Part shown: positions 38,404 to 47,496 of the stretch, piece after piece | Numbering within the stretch: the first letter of the stretch is position 1 | Layout: each line of letters starts with the position of its first letter | Assembly (NCBI RefSeq): GCF_003148495.1 | Contig: NZ_QGGH01000015.1 | Span: forward strand, 1 to 64,000 | From: Mesorhizobium loti | GTDB lineage: Bacteria > Pseudomonadota > Alphaproteobacteria > Rhizobiales > Rhizobiaceae | DNA length: 64,000 nucleotides | Direction: 5' to 3' | Made by a program: the position numbers and the translations under genes | Notes under the pieces: generated by a model | Database searches by the model: none | Told to the model about the DNA's origin: nothing | What the model saw: the letters and a program-made list of their open reading frames with translations, nothing else

Positions 38404-39372
38404 ATGGAAAACAAAAAGATGAAGAAAGTCTATGTAGCAGGCCATCGCGGCCTTGTCGGATCCGCCACAATGAGAGCCCTCGAGGCATTAGGATCCTATG
38501 AGATAATAACACGTACTCACGACGAACTGGATCTATTTGACCGGAGCGAGACGCGCAAGTTCTTCATGTCGCGGCGGCCTGATTACGTCGTTATGTGCGC
38601 CGCAAAGGTTGGTGGTATACTGGCGAACGCTAGCTCCCCTGTCGATTTCCTTCATAACAACTTAGCGATTCAACTCAGTGTTTTTGATGCCGCTTACGCG
38701 TCCGGCGTCGAACGGATGATTTTTCTTGGCTCCTCGTGTATCTATCCACGCGACTGTCCGCAGCCGATACGGGAGGAATACCTTCTAACCGGTCCGCTTG
38801 AAGCGACGAATCGTCCCTACGCTTTGGCAAAAATCGCAGGAGTCGAATCATGCTGGTCTTTCAACCGGCAGTACCAGACACGCTATCTCGCATTGATGCC
38901 GACCAACTTATATGGTCCCGGCGATAATTATCACCCCGAAAATTCCCACGTTCTGCCTGCCCTGATACGCCGTTTTCATCAAGCTAAAATAAACGGCGAC
39001 ACCTCGGTGGAGATTTGGGGATCCGGAAAGCCTCGACGAGAGTTTATGTATTCGTCGGATCTAGGCGATGCCATTGCGTTCCTGCTTGGCCTGCCAGATT
39101 CGGATTTTGACGCCTTGACAGCCCCCGACACTGCGCCCCTGATTAATGTTGGCGTTGGCGAGGACGTCACAATTCGCGAGGTGGCGGAACTCGTCAAGGC
39201 GGCGGTCTGCTGGGAGGGCAAATTGGTATTCGACACGACGAAGCCAGACGGTACTCCGCGCAAGTTACTGGACGTAACGCGCTTGCGTAACCTTGGCTGG
39301 AAAGCCAAAACGTCTCTTGGTGCCGGGTTGCAAGCGACGTATGAGGATTTTCTTCGCATTCATGGGGCTTGA
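38404..39372 (+). CDS. nolK: GDP-L-fucose synthase NolK
   Basis: A 322-residue epimerase-reductase: VYVAGHRGLVGSATMRAL, AAKVGGILAN, FLGSSCIYP and the catalytic pair in RPYALAKIAGV. It converts the NoeL product to GDP-L-fucose for NodZ. A GGAGCG precedes the ATG; a second ATG at 38419 is also possible. The last gene of the operon. Confidence 0.95.
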   Translation: MENKKMKKVYVAGHRGLVGSATMRALEALGSYEIITRTHDELDLFDRSETRKFFMSRRPDYVVMCAAKVGGILANASSPVDFLHNNLAIQLSVFDAAYASGVERMIFLGSSCIYPRDCPQPIREEYLLTGPLEATNRPYALAKIAGVESCWSFNRQYQTRYLALMPTNLYGPGDNYHPENSHVLPALIRRFHQAKINGDTSVEIWGSGKPRREFMYSSDLGDAIAFLLGLPDSDFDALTAPDTAPLINVGVGEDVTIREVAELVKAAVCWEGKLVFDTTKPDGTPRKLLDVTRLRNLGWKAKTSLGAGLQATYEDFLRIHGA

Positions 39373-40412
39373 TATGGGCGCATCCTGGTTGGACTGCATG
39401 TCCGACCGGGTGCAAGCTTGTTCAGTCAGGCCAAACAGAAGAGAGGGACGCATACATACCGAGGCGGCCGCAATATTGGCCTGTGCTAACGTTGCAGACC
39501 CGACCTCTCTGCGACCGGCGACGCAGAGGATCACCCAGAAGCTTGCCCAAGCCAATGGGAAGGGGGAAGGCCGCATAACCGGCCGCACCTGGAACGGCTG
39601 TGCGTGAGCGCCGTCCTCAAGCCGCCAGTTGGAACTGCTCGACCTCGCGGGAGCCGCTGCCTACGAAGCCGGCATCGACACGAAAGCCAACCAGGCCCGC
39701 ATCATGCCTCGGGGCAGGCCTTATCCAAGGCGGTGCATGCGGAAATGGCGGACGTCGACGTATGCTTTTCAACTAGCGCTTAGCCGTTGTCCCGCTGCGT
39801 GGTGTAGCTGGCGGCATTGGTCGCCGTGCTCTCCGGCATGGGCCGGGCTGATCGGATTGGTTCAGTCTGCGTTGTTAGCGCCGGACTCACTCGCCTCAAG
39901 GTCATGGCGCCACAAGCGCGGATTCGCGGCGCCCGTGGTGCGGGCGTTTACAACTCATGCAGCAGCGGGTCTCGTTGATGGCGAAGCGGGCTGCCCTGAA
40001 CCAATCGCTCGCGTGTGCAGCGCGCCAAGCTGTCGCGCAACGCGATCATCCTGACGCTCTGGGATGGCAGTGGCAGGTGACCGCCTATGCGGTGAGCACG
40101 CTTGGCCTTAGCTCGATTGGCATCGACCCCAACCGGCCCTGATCATCATGCCGTGCCACTGCTTTACGGCCAAGTGAAGCCGATCAGCTGCGACCGGTCG
40201 CCGCGACAACCATGGCGCCAGACTATGGTCTGCTCGGCTGGTTCGAGCCCGTCGCCGCTGTGTTCATCCGCAGCATCGAATGCCATATCCGCTGCAGCCT
40301 CGAATGCAATAACCGTCGTAGCTTTTCAGAGCGCCTCTCGGAGTTGTTGAAAAACCCGGAAGTCAATTGCCCGTTTTACCTTTTCGGCAATGTGGAGGCG
40401 TCTGGGAATGGC
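39373..40412. other. One-kilobase degenerate region
   Basis: No intact gene is supported. Plus-strand pieces in shifting frames look like coding debris: ADPTSLRPATQRITQKLAQA, NGKGEGRITGRTWNGCA, LDLAGAAAYEAGIDTKA, GQALSKAVHAEMADVD and KRAALNQSL. These could come from one decayed protein, but I do not recognise it. Confidence 0.35.
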
Positions 40413-41321
40413 TCAAACGATTCCCCGTTTGGAATGCAATGTCTCGCCCAGTCCGACGAGACGGGCCGCGGCTTGACCCGTCGGCATGTCAATGACCGTG
40501 ATTGCCCTTTCTGCAAGGAAGCGACGCTCGTTCTTGGTCAGCTGTGCTGTATCGATTGCCGCAAAATGTGGGCCATGGGAGCGCTTCATGATCTGTCGGG
40601 CATAGGTGCGCAGCATCTGATCATTGAAGCGGCAGCCGAGGAAGAAAAGACCACGGCTGGCTCGCCGTTCCTTCACCAGGTCAGGGATCGGCGTCTGGAT
40701 GTCGATTTCGCTCAGCACTTCAACGTAGTCGGAATCTGCGACGAGGAAGTTTGCGGCCGGCCTGGCACCGCCGTGAGGGGCGTAGAGAACCGTCTTCGCC
40801 GCTGGTGCGGATTCGAGTAACGTCCCGGACAAATCGTAGGCTTTTGTCCAAATGTCACCGATCTCGTGCGCCCGTGTTACGCCCTGTATTTCGACGACGT
40901 CCGTTCGGCGGGTCTGTATTAGGGCCGCGCGCATGGCACCGTCGTACCAGCTGTCGACGATCACGGAGAGCGGCAGAGTTGCAAGCCAGGCATGTAAGAT
41001 GGTCGGCACCACCGGGGCCGCGAATATTTCGGCCATCCAAACTTGAAGCGTCCGGCGGTGCCGGCGCTGTTCGATATACTGCGCTACCGACCACATGTTG
41101 GTGCGAATCTTCGAAGGGGCTGGCGCGCGCTTGTTGAGCGCTGCGGCAACGGCTTCGGGGGTATGCGGTACGGGCGGTCCCGCGGAGCGGATCTCAAGCA
41201 GACCCGGGCCGAGATAGGGAATGACCTGATCGGCCGCGAGCCCTTTCTTCAAAAGGTCAAGCTGCCTTTCGGCAAAACTGTCCCGAATGACGACGAGATG
41301 ACCCGAGGTCATTGTGTTCAT
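40413..41321 (-). CDS. SIR2-like domain protein of the nifB operon
   Basis: A 302-residue protein. It has SIR2-like features (QVIPYLGPGLLEIRSAG near the N-terminus, FLGCRFNDQMLRTYARQIM and HFAAIDTAQLTKNERRFLAE near the C-terminus), as in proteins often annotated as SIR2 family in rhizobial nif clusters. I start at the ATG at 41321 (MNTMTSGHLVVIRDSF) with an AGGGA upstream; the frame opens far earlier, over fixU. It lies 41 bases after fixU in the nifB-fdxN-nifZ-fixU series, so it is expected to be NifA-controlled. Its role in nitrogen fixation is unknown, and NAD-dependence is only a family inference. Confidence 0.8.
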   Translation of the reverse strand: MNTMTSGHLVVIRDSFAERQLDLLKKGLAADQVIPYLGPGLLEIRSAGPPVPHTPEAVAAALNKRAPAPSKIRTNMWSVAQYIEQRRHRRTLQVWMAEIFAAPVVPTILHAWLATLPLSVIVDSWYDGAMRAALIQTRRTDVVEIQGVTRAHEIGDIWTKAYDLSGTLLESAPAAKTVLYAPHGGARPAANFLVADSDYVEVLSEIDIQTPIPDLVKERRASRGLFFLGCRFNDQMLRTYARQIMKRSHGPHFAAIDTAQLTKNERRFLAERAITVIDMPTGQAAARLVGLGETLHSKRGIV

Positions 41322-41362
41322 GCTCGTATCCCTTTGCCGCTCTCTTTGTGTAAACCCGAAGG

Positions 41363-41575
41363 TCAGTCCTCGTCGGAAATCTTCCTTGCTTCGACGGTAA
41401 TCGGCAAAGGCGTATCCCGCGGAAGGTCGGGCAGGACTAACCGCCAGCCGTTCTTCAGCGTCACGGCCCCACCCCATAAGTGTTCGTTGTCGACCTTGAT
41501 GATCGGCTCTTCGAGATCCTTTTTGGGAATATAGGCCGACAAGCCAGCACCGGTCCTGCGGATCATTACCCTCAT
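41363..41575 (-). CDS. fixU: NifT/FixU family protein
   Basis: A 70-residue protein that matches FixU/NifT nearly throughout: MRVMIRRTGAGLSAYIPKKD, LWGGAVTLKNGWRLVLPDLP, LPITVEARK. The function is not established; it is always in nif clusters. Its start overlaps the nifZ stop by 4 bases. Confidence 0.94.
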   Translation of the reverse strand: MRVMIRRTGAGLSAYIPKKDLEEPIIKVDNEHLWGGAVTLKNGWRLVLPDLPRDTPLPITVEARKISDED

Positions 41576-41898
41576 CGGGCCGTTCCTTCGTCAAACCCAG
41601 CACCGATTTCGGCACTGGAACGAATCCCAGCCGTCTCAAGGCTCATGAGTTCACGCGCACGCATGCCGACGACGGTGCCGCGATCGACCCATTCGACCGC
41701 ATAGATGTAGAACTGCTGGAGAAAGGTGCCGATGTCGCGCACATAGCCCTCGTCGCCTTTGCGCACCAGATTTTCACCGATCTCCTTGCCCGGATAGGTG
41801 CCGTCATTTTTTATGTGGCGTGTGGCGCGGACCCGCTCACCCGGCATGAATCGCGGCGGTGTACGGATTTCGATGTCCTGTTCGCGTCCGAGGCTCAT
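41572..41898 (-). CDS. nifZ: NifZ family protein
   Basis: A 108-residue NifZ with PPRFMPGERVRATRHIKNDGT, GDEGYVRDIGTFLQQFYIYAVEW and a conserved end. NifZ helps mature the P-clusters of the MoFe protein. The ATG at 41898 follows AAGGAAAGG; the frame opens at 41931. Between fdxN (90 bases away) and fixU. Confidence 0.92.
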   Translation of the reverse strand: MSLGREQDIEIRTPPRFMPGERVRATRHIKNDGTYPGKEIGENLVRKGDEGYVRDIGTFLQQFYIYAVEWVDRGTVVGMRARELMSLETAGIRSSAEIGAGFDEGTAR

Positions 41899-41988
41899 GG
41901 CCTTTCCTTTCTCTCGGCTGCAGCTTTCCAACAGGAGGTCAATGGTCCTGCGGAGGCGCCTCGACCGTGTCGGTAGCCGAAATGGAGG

Positions 41989-42183
41989 TCAGGCGGGGAC
42001 GCAAGTCTTCGACACCGGACATACCGAGGCGCATTGCTGCGTTTCGAAGGTCCCCTCGCATTCGGTGCACTTTATCGGATCGATCACGTAGGTCTCGCCC
42101 TTGAACTTGATCGCGCCCGAAGGGCATTCAAACTCACAGGCACCGCACTGGGTGCATTGGGAAGCGATGATCTTAAAGGCCAT
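41989..42183 (-). CDS. fdxN: Ferredoxin FdxN, 2[4Fe-4S]
   Basis: A 64-residue bacterial-type ferredoxin. The first cluster motif is CTQCGACEFECP. The second is CTECEGTFETQQCASVCP, with the insert usual in nif-linked ferredoxins. It is an electron donor used with NifB or nitrogenase. The ATG at 42183 has a GGAG at good distance; a TTG two codons earlier is unlikely. It follows nifB by 32 bases. Confidence 0.94.
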   Translation of the reverse strand: MAFKIIASQCTQCGACEFECPSGAIKFKGETYVIDPIKCTECEGTFETQQCASVCPVSKTCVPA

Positions 42184-42215
42184 TTTCAACTCCGGTTCGG
42201 TTAGAATGAGGCGGC

Positions 42216-43697
42216 TCAGGCCGTCGCAGCCAGTGGCTCACTCCCAAACTCGGCGGCGTAAAGCGCGCCGATCGCGGTCTCGATGTAGTCATACCCGTAA
42301 GCATCCGTTGCTCGGATCCCACCTTCCTTGAGACGATCCTCGGGGCAATTTCCAATTCTCGCGCACAGCACGATGTCTACGCCTTCGAGCGTAGAGATGA
42401 CGCCGTCGAGGCTCTTGTCCTCGGCCCGGCCGCCGAGGCAATACTGCTCGACCTTGCGATGACCGACGAAGCTGATCCCTTTCGGCGAGGCCTCATAAAC
42501 CTGGAATTCCTTCGCATGGCCGAAATGTTCGTTGATGCGGCCGCCACCCTTGGTCGCCACCGCGACCAGAAGCGATTTGCCGGAGCCCGCGGTCTTGACC
42601 ATCCCGAGCGCCTCGCTCTTGGCCGCCATGCGGTCGCCACGCTCGCGCGCGACCACTGCCCGATATGTCTCGCGCTTGCTGGCGTCGTACGTGACCATGT
42701 CGGGAAGCCGGTCGAGCGTGAATTCCTGGCCACGATCCTCGCCGAGCAGGCCGACAGCATCGGCCCGGCACTGCCGGCAGTGGCGCATGAGCTTGGCGCC
42801 GCCTTCGAGACGATCCTGAAGGGCCTTCAGCTCCATTGCCTTGGGGCCGCGCTGCCCGCTCAGGCCGTAATGCGTACCGTGCCCCGGGTCGGAAATCAGC
42901 GGCATGACATTGTGCAGGAACGCGCCGCGCTCCTTGACCCATTTATTCACCTCGATCAGGTGCTCATCGTTTACGCCGGGGATCATCACCGAATTGATCT
43001 TGGTGAGGATGCCGCGCGCCGTCAGCATCTCCAGCCCCGACATCTGTCGTTCGTGCAGGATCGTGGCTGCCTCAACGCCGGTATAACGGCGGTTGTCGTA
43101 GAAGATCCACGGATAGATCTTGGCACCGATCCGCGGGTCGACCATGTTGATGGTGATCGTCACGTGATCGACATTCATTTCGGCAAGCTCGGCGACGCGG
43201 TCTGGCAGCGCGAGCCCGTTGGTTGAGATGCACAGCTTGATGTCGGCGATTTCCTTGGCGACCCGTTGGAATGTCGCCTTTGTGTTCTTCCAGTCGTAAC
43301 AGGCATCGCCCGGTCCGGCGATGCCAAGCACGGAAAGCTGCGGCACTTCGTTGGCAACCCCGATCACCTTGCGCAGCGCCTGGTCGGGCGTCAGCCTTTC
43401 CGAGACGACCCCAGGCCGGCTTTCGTTGGCGCAGTCATATTTGCGATTGCAGTAGTTGCATTGAATATTGCAGGCCGGGGCGACCGCCACATGCATGCGC
43501 GCGAAATAGTGGTGTGCTTCCTCTGAAAAGCAGGGATGATCCTTGATCTTCTCCCAGACAGCCGAGTCCATCTCGTGCGGCTTTGCGGAGGAGCCGCAGG
43601 ATGAAGATGCGCAGGCACCGGATTTCGCTCTCGCCGGCAACTGATCGAAGACTGTCGTGCCGGAAAGGCTCTGTAGCGAAATCATCGGTGCGGACAT
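42216..43697 (-). CDS. nifB: FeMo-cofactor biosynthesis protein NifB
   Basis: A 493-residue protein. The radical SAM motif is CNIQCNYCNRKYDC, with the family blocks SVLGIAGPGD, GLALPDRVAELAEM and MPLISDPGHGTHYG. A NifX-like C-terminal domain (GRINEHFGHAKEFQVYE, then LCARIGNCPEDRL) follows. NifB makes the NifB-co precursor of FeMo-co. The ATG at 43697 (MSAPMISLQSLSG) has a GGAG; the frame opens at 43754, upstream of the promoter. It has its own sigma-54 promoter and NifA site and leads the nifB-fdxN-nifZ-fixU-SIR2 series. Confidence 0.97.
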   Translation of the reverse strand: MSAPMISLQSLSGTTVFDQLPARAKSGACASSSCGSSAKPHEMDSAVWEKIKDHPCFSEEAHHYFARMHVAVAPACNIQCNYCNRKYDCANESRPGVVSERLTPDQALRKVIGVANEVPQLSVLGIAGPGDACYDWKNTKATFQRVAKEIADIKLCISTNGLALPDRVAELAEMNVDHVTITINMVDPRIGAKIYPWIFYDNRRYTGVEAATILHERQMSGLEMLTARGILTKINSVMIPGVNDEHLIEVNKWVKERGAFLHNVMPLISDPGHGTHYGLSGQRGPKAMELKALQDRLEGGAKLMRHCRQCRADAVGLLGEDRGQEFTLDRLPDMVTYDASKRETYRAVVARERGDRMAAKSEALGMVKTAGSGKSLLVAVATKGGGRINEHFGHAKEFQVYEASPKGISFVGHRKVEQYCLGGRAEDKSLDGVISTLEGVDIVLCARIGNCPEDRLKEGGIRATDAYGYDYIETAIGALYAAEFGSEPLAATA

Positions 43698-43736
43698 CGA
43701 ACGGCTCCGTGCGTGGTGTGAACATCGCACTTCAGA

Positions 43737-43753
43737 GCGCAAGAGATATGCCA
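43737..43753 (-). promoter_or_regulatory. Sigma-54 promoter of nifB
   Basis: The minus strand reads TTGGCATATCTCTTGCGC, with GG and GC ten bases apart, as required for -24/-12. It lies 40 bases before the nifB ATG. Confidence 0.9.
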
Positions 43754-43837
43754 ACTCGAAAAGCGGTCTTTATCCGTCATGCTGGCTTTACGTCGGCCTT
43801 TTGTGTCTAATTGTGTCCGTTTCCTGCGACACGGTTT

Positions 43838-43853
43838 TGTCAGGTCGCCGACA
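43838..43853. promoter_or_regulatory. NifA upstream activating sequence of nifB
   Basis: TGT-CAGGTCGCCG-ACA, an exact TGT-N10-ACA, 85 bases upstream of the nifB -24 element and 94 bases past the nifA stop. Confidence 0.88.
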
Positions 43854-43946
43854 ACGGTCAAAACCAACGCGAAAGGTACCGTCTTGTCTCAGTTACGCCC
43901 AGTGCGGGGAGCAACCGCGCTCCTAAATGTGGTGTCATCAATGGCG

Positions 43947-45707
43947 TTAGAACTTCTTCACTTCGATATGATGCCGGCGCAAAGCATAGCCGACCTGCCG
44001 CGGCGTGAGACCGAGGAAACGAGCCGCCTTGGCCTGAACCCAGCCGGCTTTCTCCATCGCATCGATCAGTCGGTCGCGTTCCGTCAGACGCTGGTTCATT
44101 GCTGGGCAAGCTGGATGGTTGGGGTCGCAGGTCTCGCCGGGCGATGCCTCATTCTGGGAGGGGCCGACTCGCATGGCAGGCAGCGGCGATCCAACCGGCA
44201 TCATATTGCCACGTGCGAACTCGTCGACGGCATAGGCGCCGTGCGAACGGCCGACTCCTTTCCACAGAAGCGAAGACAGGCACTGGCTGTTCTGGCAGGC
44301 GAAATCCGACGCAGTTATTGTCATTGAACGCGCAAGTGTGGCCGTCCGTCGCACACAATTCTCCAACTCACGCACGTTGCCAGGGAAATAGCATTGCGAG
44401 ATCAGGTCAAGCGCCGACGGCGTGAAGGCAAGATCGCGATGGTTCTCCTTGTTGAATCTATCGAGGAGAGCTTTGGCAAGGCGTGGAATATCGCCCGGCC
44501 GCTCTCTGAGGGGAGGCAGGACTATTGGCACCACATTGATGCGGTAATAAAGGTCGGCCCTGAACTCTCCATTCCGGACAGCCGTCTCGAGGTCCTTGTT
44601 GGTGGCGCATATGAGCCGCACGTCAACTTTTAGGGTCCTGGTGCCGCCCACTCGCTCCAGTTCTCCTTCCTGCAAGACGCGCAATAGCTTGGCTTGAAAG
44701 GCAGGCGAAATCTCGCCGATTTCATCAAGCAGCAGGGTTCCGCCATTCGCCAATTCGAACCGGCCGGCGCGCTGCAGGATAGCTCCGGTGAAGGCGCCCT
44801 TCTCGTGGCCAAAGAGCTCCGATTCCAAGACGCTTTCGGGCAGTGCGGCGCAGTTCAATTTGACGAAGGATTTCTCCCTCCGATGTGAAAGCCTATGGAT
44901 GGCCTGTGCAAAGAACTCCTTGCCGGTACCGCTTTCGCCTCGCAGAAGCACGGTGGAATTGGTCCTGGCCACGACCGAGACGATCTCCAGCACTTGCTTG
45001 AGTGCGGGACTTTCTCCGATGATTCCGTCGACCTTGACATGCGGATGTCGGGCCGGATGGGTCCTGTCCTCGTCGAGCGACTGCTCTGGTCTCGATTGCT
45101 TCTCGATAAGTCGCTGACCAGCTGTGCTCAAAGTGCGATGCAGGCGAATGGTCCGGCCGACCAGATTGGCGACCATGGCCAGGAAACGTAAGTCCTCCTC
45201 GTAACGGAACTCGGTGGTACCGTTCCTGACCCGGTCGATCGACAGCGTCCCGAAGATCTTTTCCTCAGCCTTTAGCGGGACACCGATAAACGCAGTTGCG
45301 ATCGTGCCGCTGGTCGATTGAGGATCAGCCTGAAACAGCTCCGACGTGCTTGTGTCTTGTATGACGATCGGCACTCCAGTAGCGACGATTTTGTCAATTA
45401 CGGCCTGGGGTATGACACTGCCGATGGCTGACTGAGGTACAGCGCCGCCGGTAGTTGCGCTAATCTGCGGCTCTCCTTCAGCGTCCAGGACGACGATTGC
45501 GCCATGACGCATTTGCACAAACGAGGAGAGGATATTCGCGACATTGGCAAGCGTGATCTTCAGCCGGGTCGGGGCAGTCAGAATCTTCGATATCTCGTAG
45601 ATTCCCCTGAGCAAGCTGTCCGCATTGCGCGCCGCTTCGACCGCAGGTTCAGGCGGGGTGTTCCGAGATACAATTTCACCGACCTGATCTGGAAGCATGT
45701 GAGCCAT
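43947..45707 (-). CDS. nifA: NifA transcriptional activator, second copy (fix/nif-linked)
   Basis: A 586-residue NifA with a GAF domain (~35-190), AAA+ domain (GESGTGKE, canonical GAFTGA, LLLDEIGEI) and HTH (GWVQAKAARFLGLTPRQVGYALRR). The redox cysteines are CYFPGNVRELENC and CQNSQC, the C-x11-C and C-x4-C pattern of oxygen-sensitive rhizobial NifA. It sits between fixX and nifB, the classical place, and is probably cotranscribed with fixABCX. It differs from the first copy in most of the GAF domain and in the intact GAFTGA loop. Confidence 0.96.
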   Translation of the reverse strand: MAHMLPDQVGEIVSRNTPPEPAVEAARNADSLLRGIYEISKILTAPTRLKITLANVANILSSFVQMRHGAIVVLDAEGEPQISATTGGAVPQSAIGSVIPQAVIDKIVATGVPIVIQDTSTSELFQADPQSTSGTIATAFIGVPLKAEEKIFGTLSIDRVRNGTTEFRYEEDLRFLAMVANLVGRTIRLHRTLSTAGQRLIEKQSRPEQSLDEDRTHPARHPHVKVDGIIGESPALKQVLEIVSVVARTNSTVLLRGESGTGKEFFAQAIHRLSHRREKSFVKLNCAALPESVLESELFGHEKGAFTGAILQRAGRFELANGGTLLLDEIGEISPAFQAKLLRVLQEGELERVGGTRTLKVDVRLICATNKDLETAVRNGEFRADLYYRINVVPIVLPPLRERPGDIPRLAKALLDRFNKENHRDLAFTPSALDLISQCYFPGNVRELENCVRRTATLARSMTITASDFACQNSQCLSSLLWKGVGRSHGAYAVDEFARGNMMPVGSPLPAMRVGPSQNEASPGETCDPNHPACPAMNQRLTERDRLIDAMEKAGWVQAKAARFLGLTPRQVGYALRRHHIEVKKF

Positions 45708-45865
45708 GCAAACACCTCAAGGGTTGTCCAAGGTGCTCCTCCCAAGCCCTTTTTTGTATTTCGAGTTCCAGAAACATAGTATTTTCAGCTTTTCGGGCAA
45801 TTGTGAACAATATTGGCGGTCTTGTCCGCAATTGCGAGCCTCTCGTTTCTCGCTCTTTGCGGCAG

Positions 45866-46165
45866 TTATCCAAACTTGAAGAGAACGCCAAAGCCGCCGC
45901 GCGGGTAATTCCATACGATCTCACCGCTGGTCTCGCACAGCACGCGACAGGTGCCGCATTCCATGCAGCCGTCGGAAGTCGTCTCCACCTGTCCCTTGTC
46001 GTTCAACTCATAGCACTTGGCCGGGCAGATGTGTGTCAGCGCGAGCAGGTTCGCGCTCGGCCTCTCGTGCGGTCGCACTTTGATATGCGGGCGGCCCGGA
46101 TCGACCAGATAGCGGTTCTGATAAAGCTTCTCCTCGACACGTAACTTCGTCACGGCCATCGTCAT
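45866..46165 (-). CDS. fixX: Ferredoxin-like protein FixX
   Basis: A 99-residue FixX with ICPAKCYELND and the cluster motif CMECGTCRVLCE, ending GEIVWNYPRGGFGVLFKFG. With FixABC it forms an electron-bifurcating flavoprotein complex that supplies low-potential electrons to nitrogenase. A GGAG precedes the ATG. It follows fixC by 12 bases. Confidence 0.96.
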   Translation of the reverse strand: MTMAVTKLRVEEKLYQNRYLVDPGRPHIKVRPHERPSANLLALTHICPAKCYELNDKGQVETTSDGCMECGTCRVLCETSGEIVWNYPRGGFGVLFKFG

Positions 46166-46177
46166 CCTGTTTCTCCT

Positions 46178-47485
46178 TCAGCGCCACGCGAGTGCCAGGC
46201 GGACCACATCGCTGATCAGCCCCCAGCGCGAACGCGCCTTGATGAAGGCAGCAGTGGTCGCCTTTTCCTTCTCGATTTTCGGGGTGCCGTCGACCCGCAT
46301 GAAGTTCTGCGCGGCCTGCGACATCAACTGCGGGTAAGTCATGAAGAAATTGCGGGAATTGGTGTGTATCAGGGCCGGCATGTCCTTATATTTCATCAGG
46401 TCTTTGACTACGAAGGACTTGTCCAGCATGGTCTTGTAGAGGGCGAGGTTCCTCCTGATCATCGGCTGATTGCGGCCCTTGATCTCAATGATTGCCTCGC
46501 CCGCGATGCGGCCGGAAGTCATGGCGAGGTTCGAACCCTCGCGGTGGATAGCGTTGTTCAGTTGGGCGGCATCACCGACCGCCACCCAACCGTCGCCGAA
46601 CAGCTGCGGAATTGCCTTGTAGCCACCTTCGGGAATGAGATGCGCGGAATACTCCTTGACTTCCGAGCCCGCGATCAGCGGCCGGATCGAAGCATGGTTT
46701 TTGAAGTTGTCGAGGAGGACGTAAGGGCTCTCCATTGTCTGGGCGAAATCGGAGACGAGGCAGCCGATGCCGAGAGAGATCGACTCCTTGTTGGTGTAGA
46801 GGAAGGCCAGTCCGGCCATGCTGCGGGAAATCGTGCCCGCCGCTTCGATCACGCAGCCTTCGTCGCCCTGGAGGCCGAACCGCTGCTCAATGACCTCATC
46901 GGGTAGGAAATGCATTTCCTTGACAGCGAGCGCCACGCTTTCTGGCTTCGGCATCTTGCGCAGGCCGGCCCGTGTACCGAGCAGTCCGTTGACACCTTCT
47001 GCGAGCACGACGACGTCCGCGTAGATCGGCCCGCCAGCCCGGTCGGTGCGCACGCCGATCACCTTGCCGCTGGCATTGCGGACAAGTTCGGTCACCGTCG
47101 TCTCGCACAGCACCGTCGCGCCGGCCTGGCGCACCTTGCGCGAAAACCACTTGTCGAATTGGGCGCGGATGATCGTGTAGCGATTGGGCTTCGCCTCGTT
47201 GAAATCGTCCGATCGATACTGCATCCCGGTGTGGGAGGTGTCGTCCATCACCCAGAATCGCTGCTCGACCAGATGCCGCTCGAGAGGCGCATCATCCCGG
47301 AAATCCGGAATGATTTGCTCCAACATGTCGGCGTACATGATGGCGCCCTGGACATTCTTGGAGCCCGGATACTCGCCGCGCTCCAACTGCAGCACCGTCA
47401 GGCCCTGGCTTGCCATGGTGTAGGCGGCCGCGTTTCCGGACATACCGGCCCCGACGACGATGGCGTCGAATTCTTCCTCGATCAT
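46178..47485 (-). CDS. fixC: Electron-transfer flavoprotein-quinone oxidoreductase FixC
   Basis: A 435-residue FAD protein: DAIVVGAGMSGNAAAYTMA, SKNVQGAIMY, GWVAVGDAAQLNNAIHREGSN, and a C-terminal membrane-associating part. It is the quinone-facing subunit of FixABCX. It lies 11 bases after fixB. Confidence 0.97.
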   Translation of the reverse strand: MIEEEFDAIVVGAGMSGNAAAYTMASQGLTVLQLERGEYPGSKNVQGAIMYADMLEQIIPDFRDDAPLERHLVEQRFWVMDDTSHTGMQYRSDDFNEAKPNRYTIIRAQFDKWFSRKVRQAGATVLCETTVTELVRNASGKVIGVRTDRAGGPIYADVVVLAEGVNGLLGTRAGLRKMPKPESVALAVKEMHFLPDEVIEQRFGLQGDEGCVIEAAGTISRSMAGLAFLYTNKESISLGIGCLVSDFAQTMESPYVLLDNFKNHASIRPLIAGSEVKEYSAHLIPEGGYKAIPQLFGDGWVAVGDAAQLNNAIHREGSNLAMTSGRIAGEAIIEIKGRNQPMIRRNLALYKTMLDKSFVVKDLMKYKDMPALIHTNSRNFFMTYPQLMSQAAQNFMRVDGTPKIEKEKATTAAFIKARSRWGLISDVVRLALAWR

Positions 47486-47496
47486 GGCCCTCTCCC

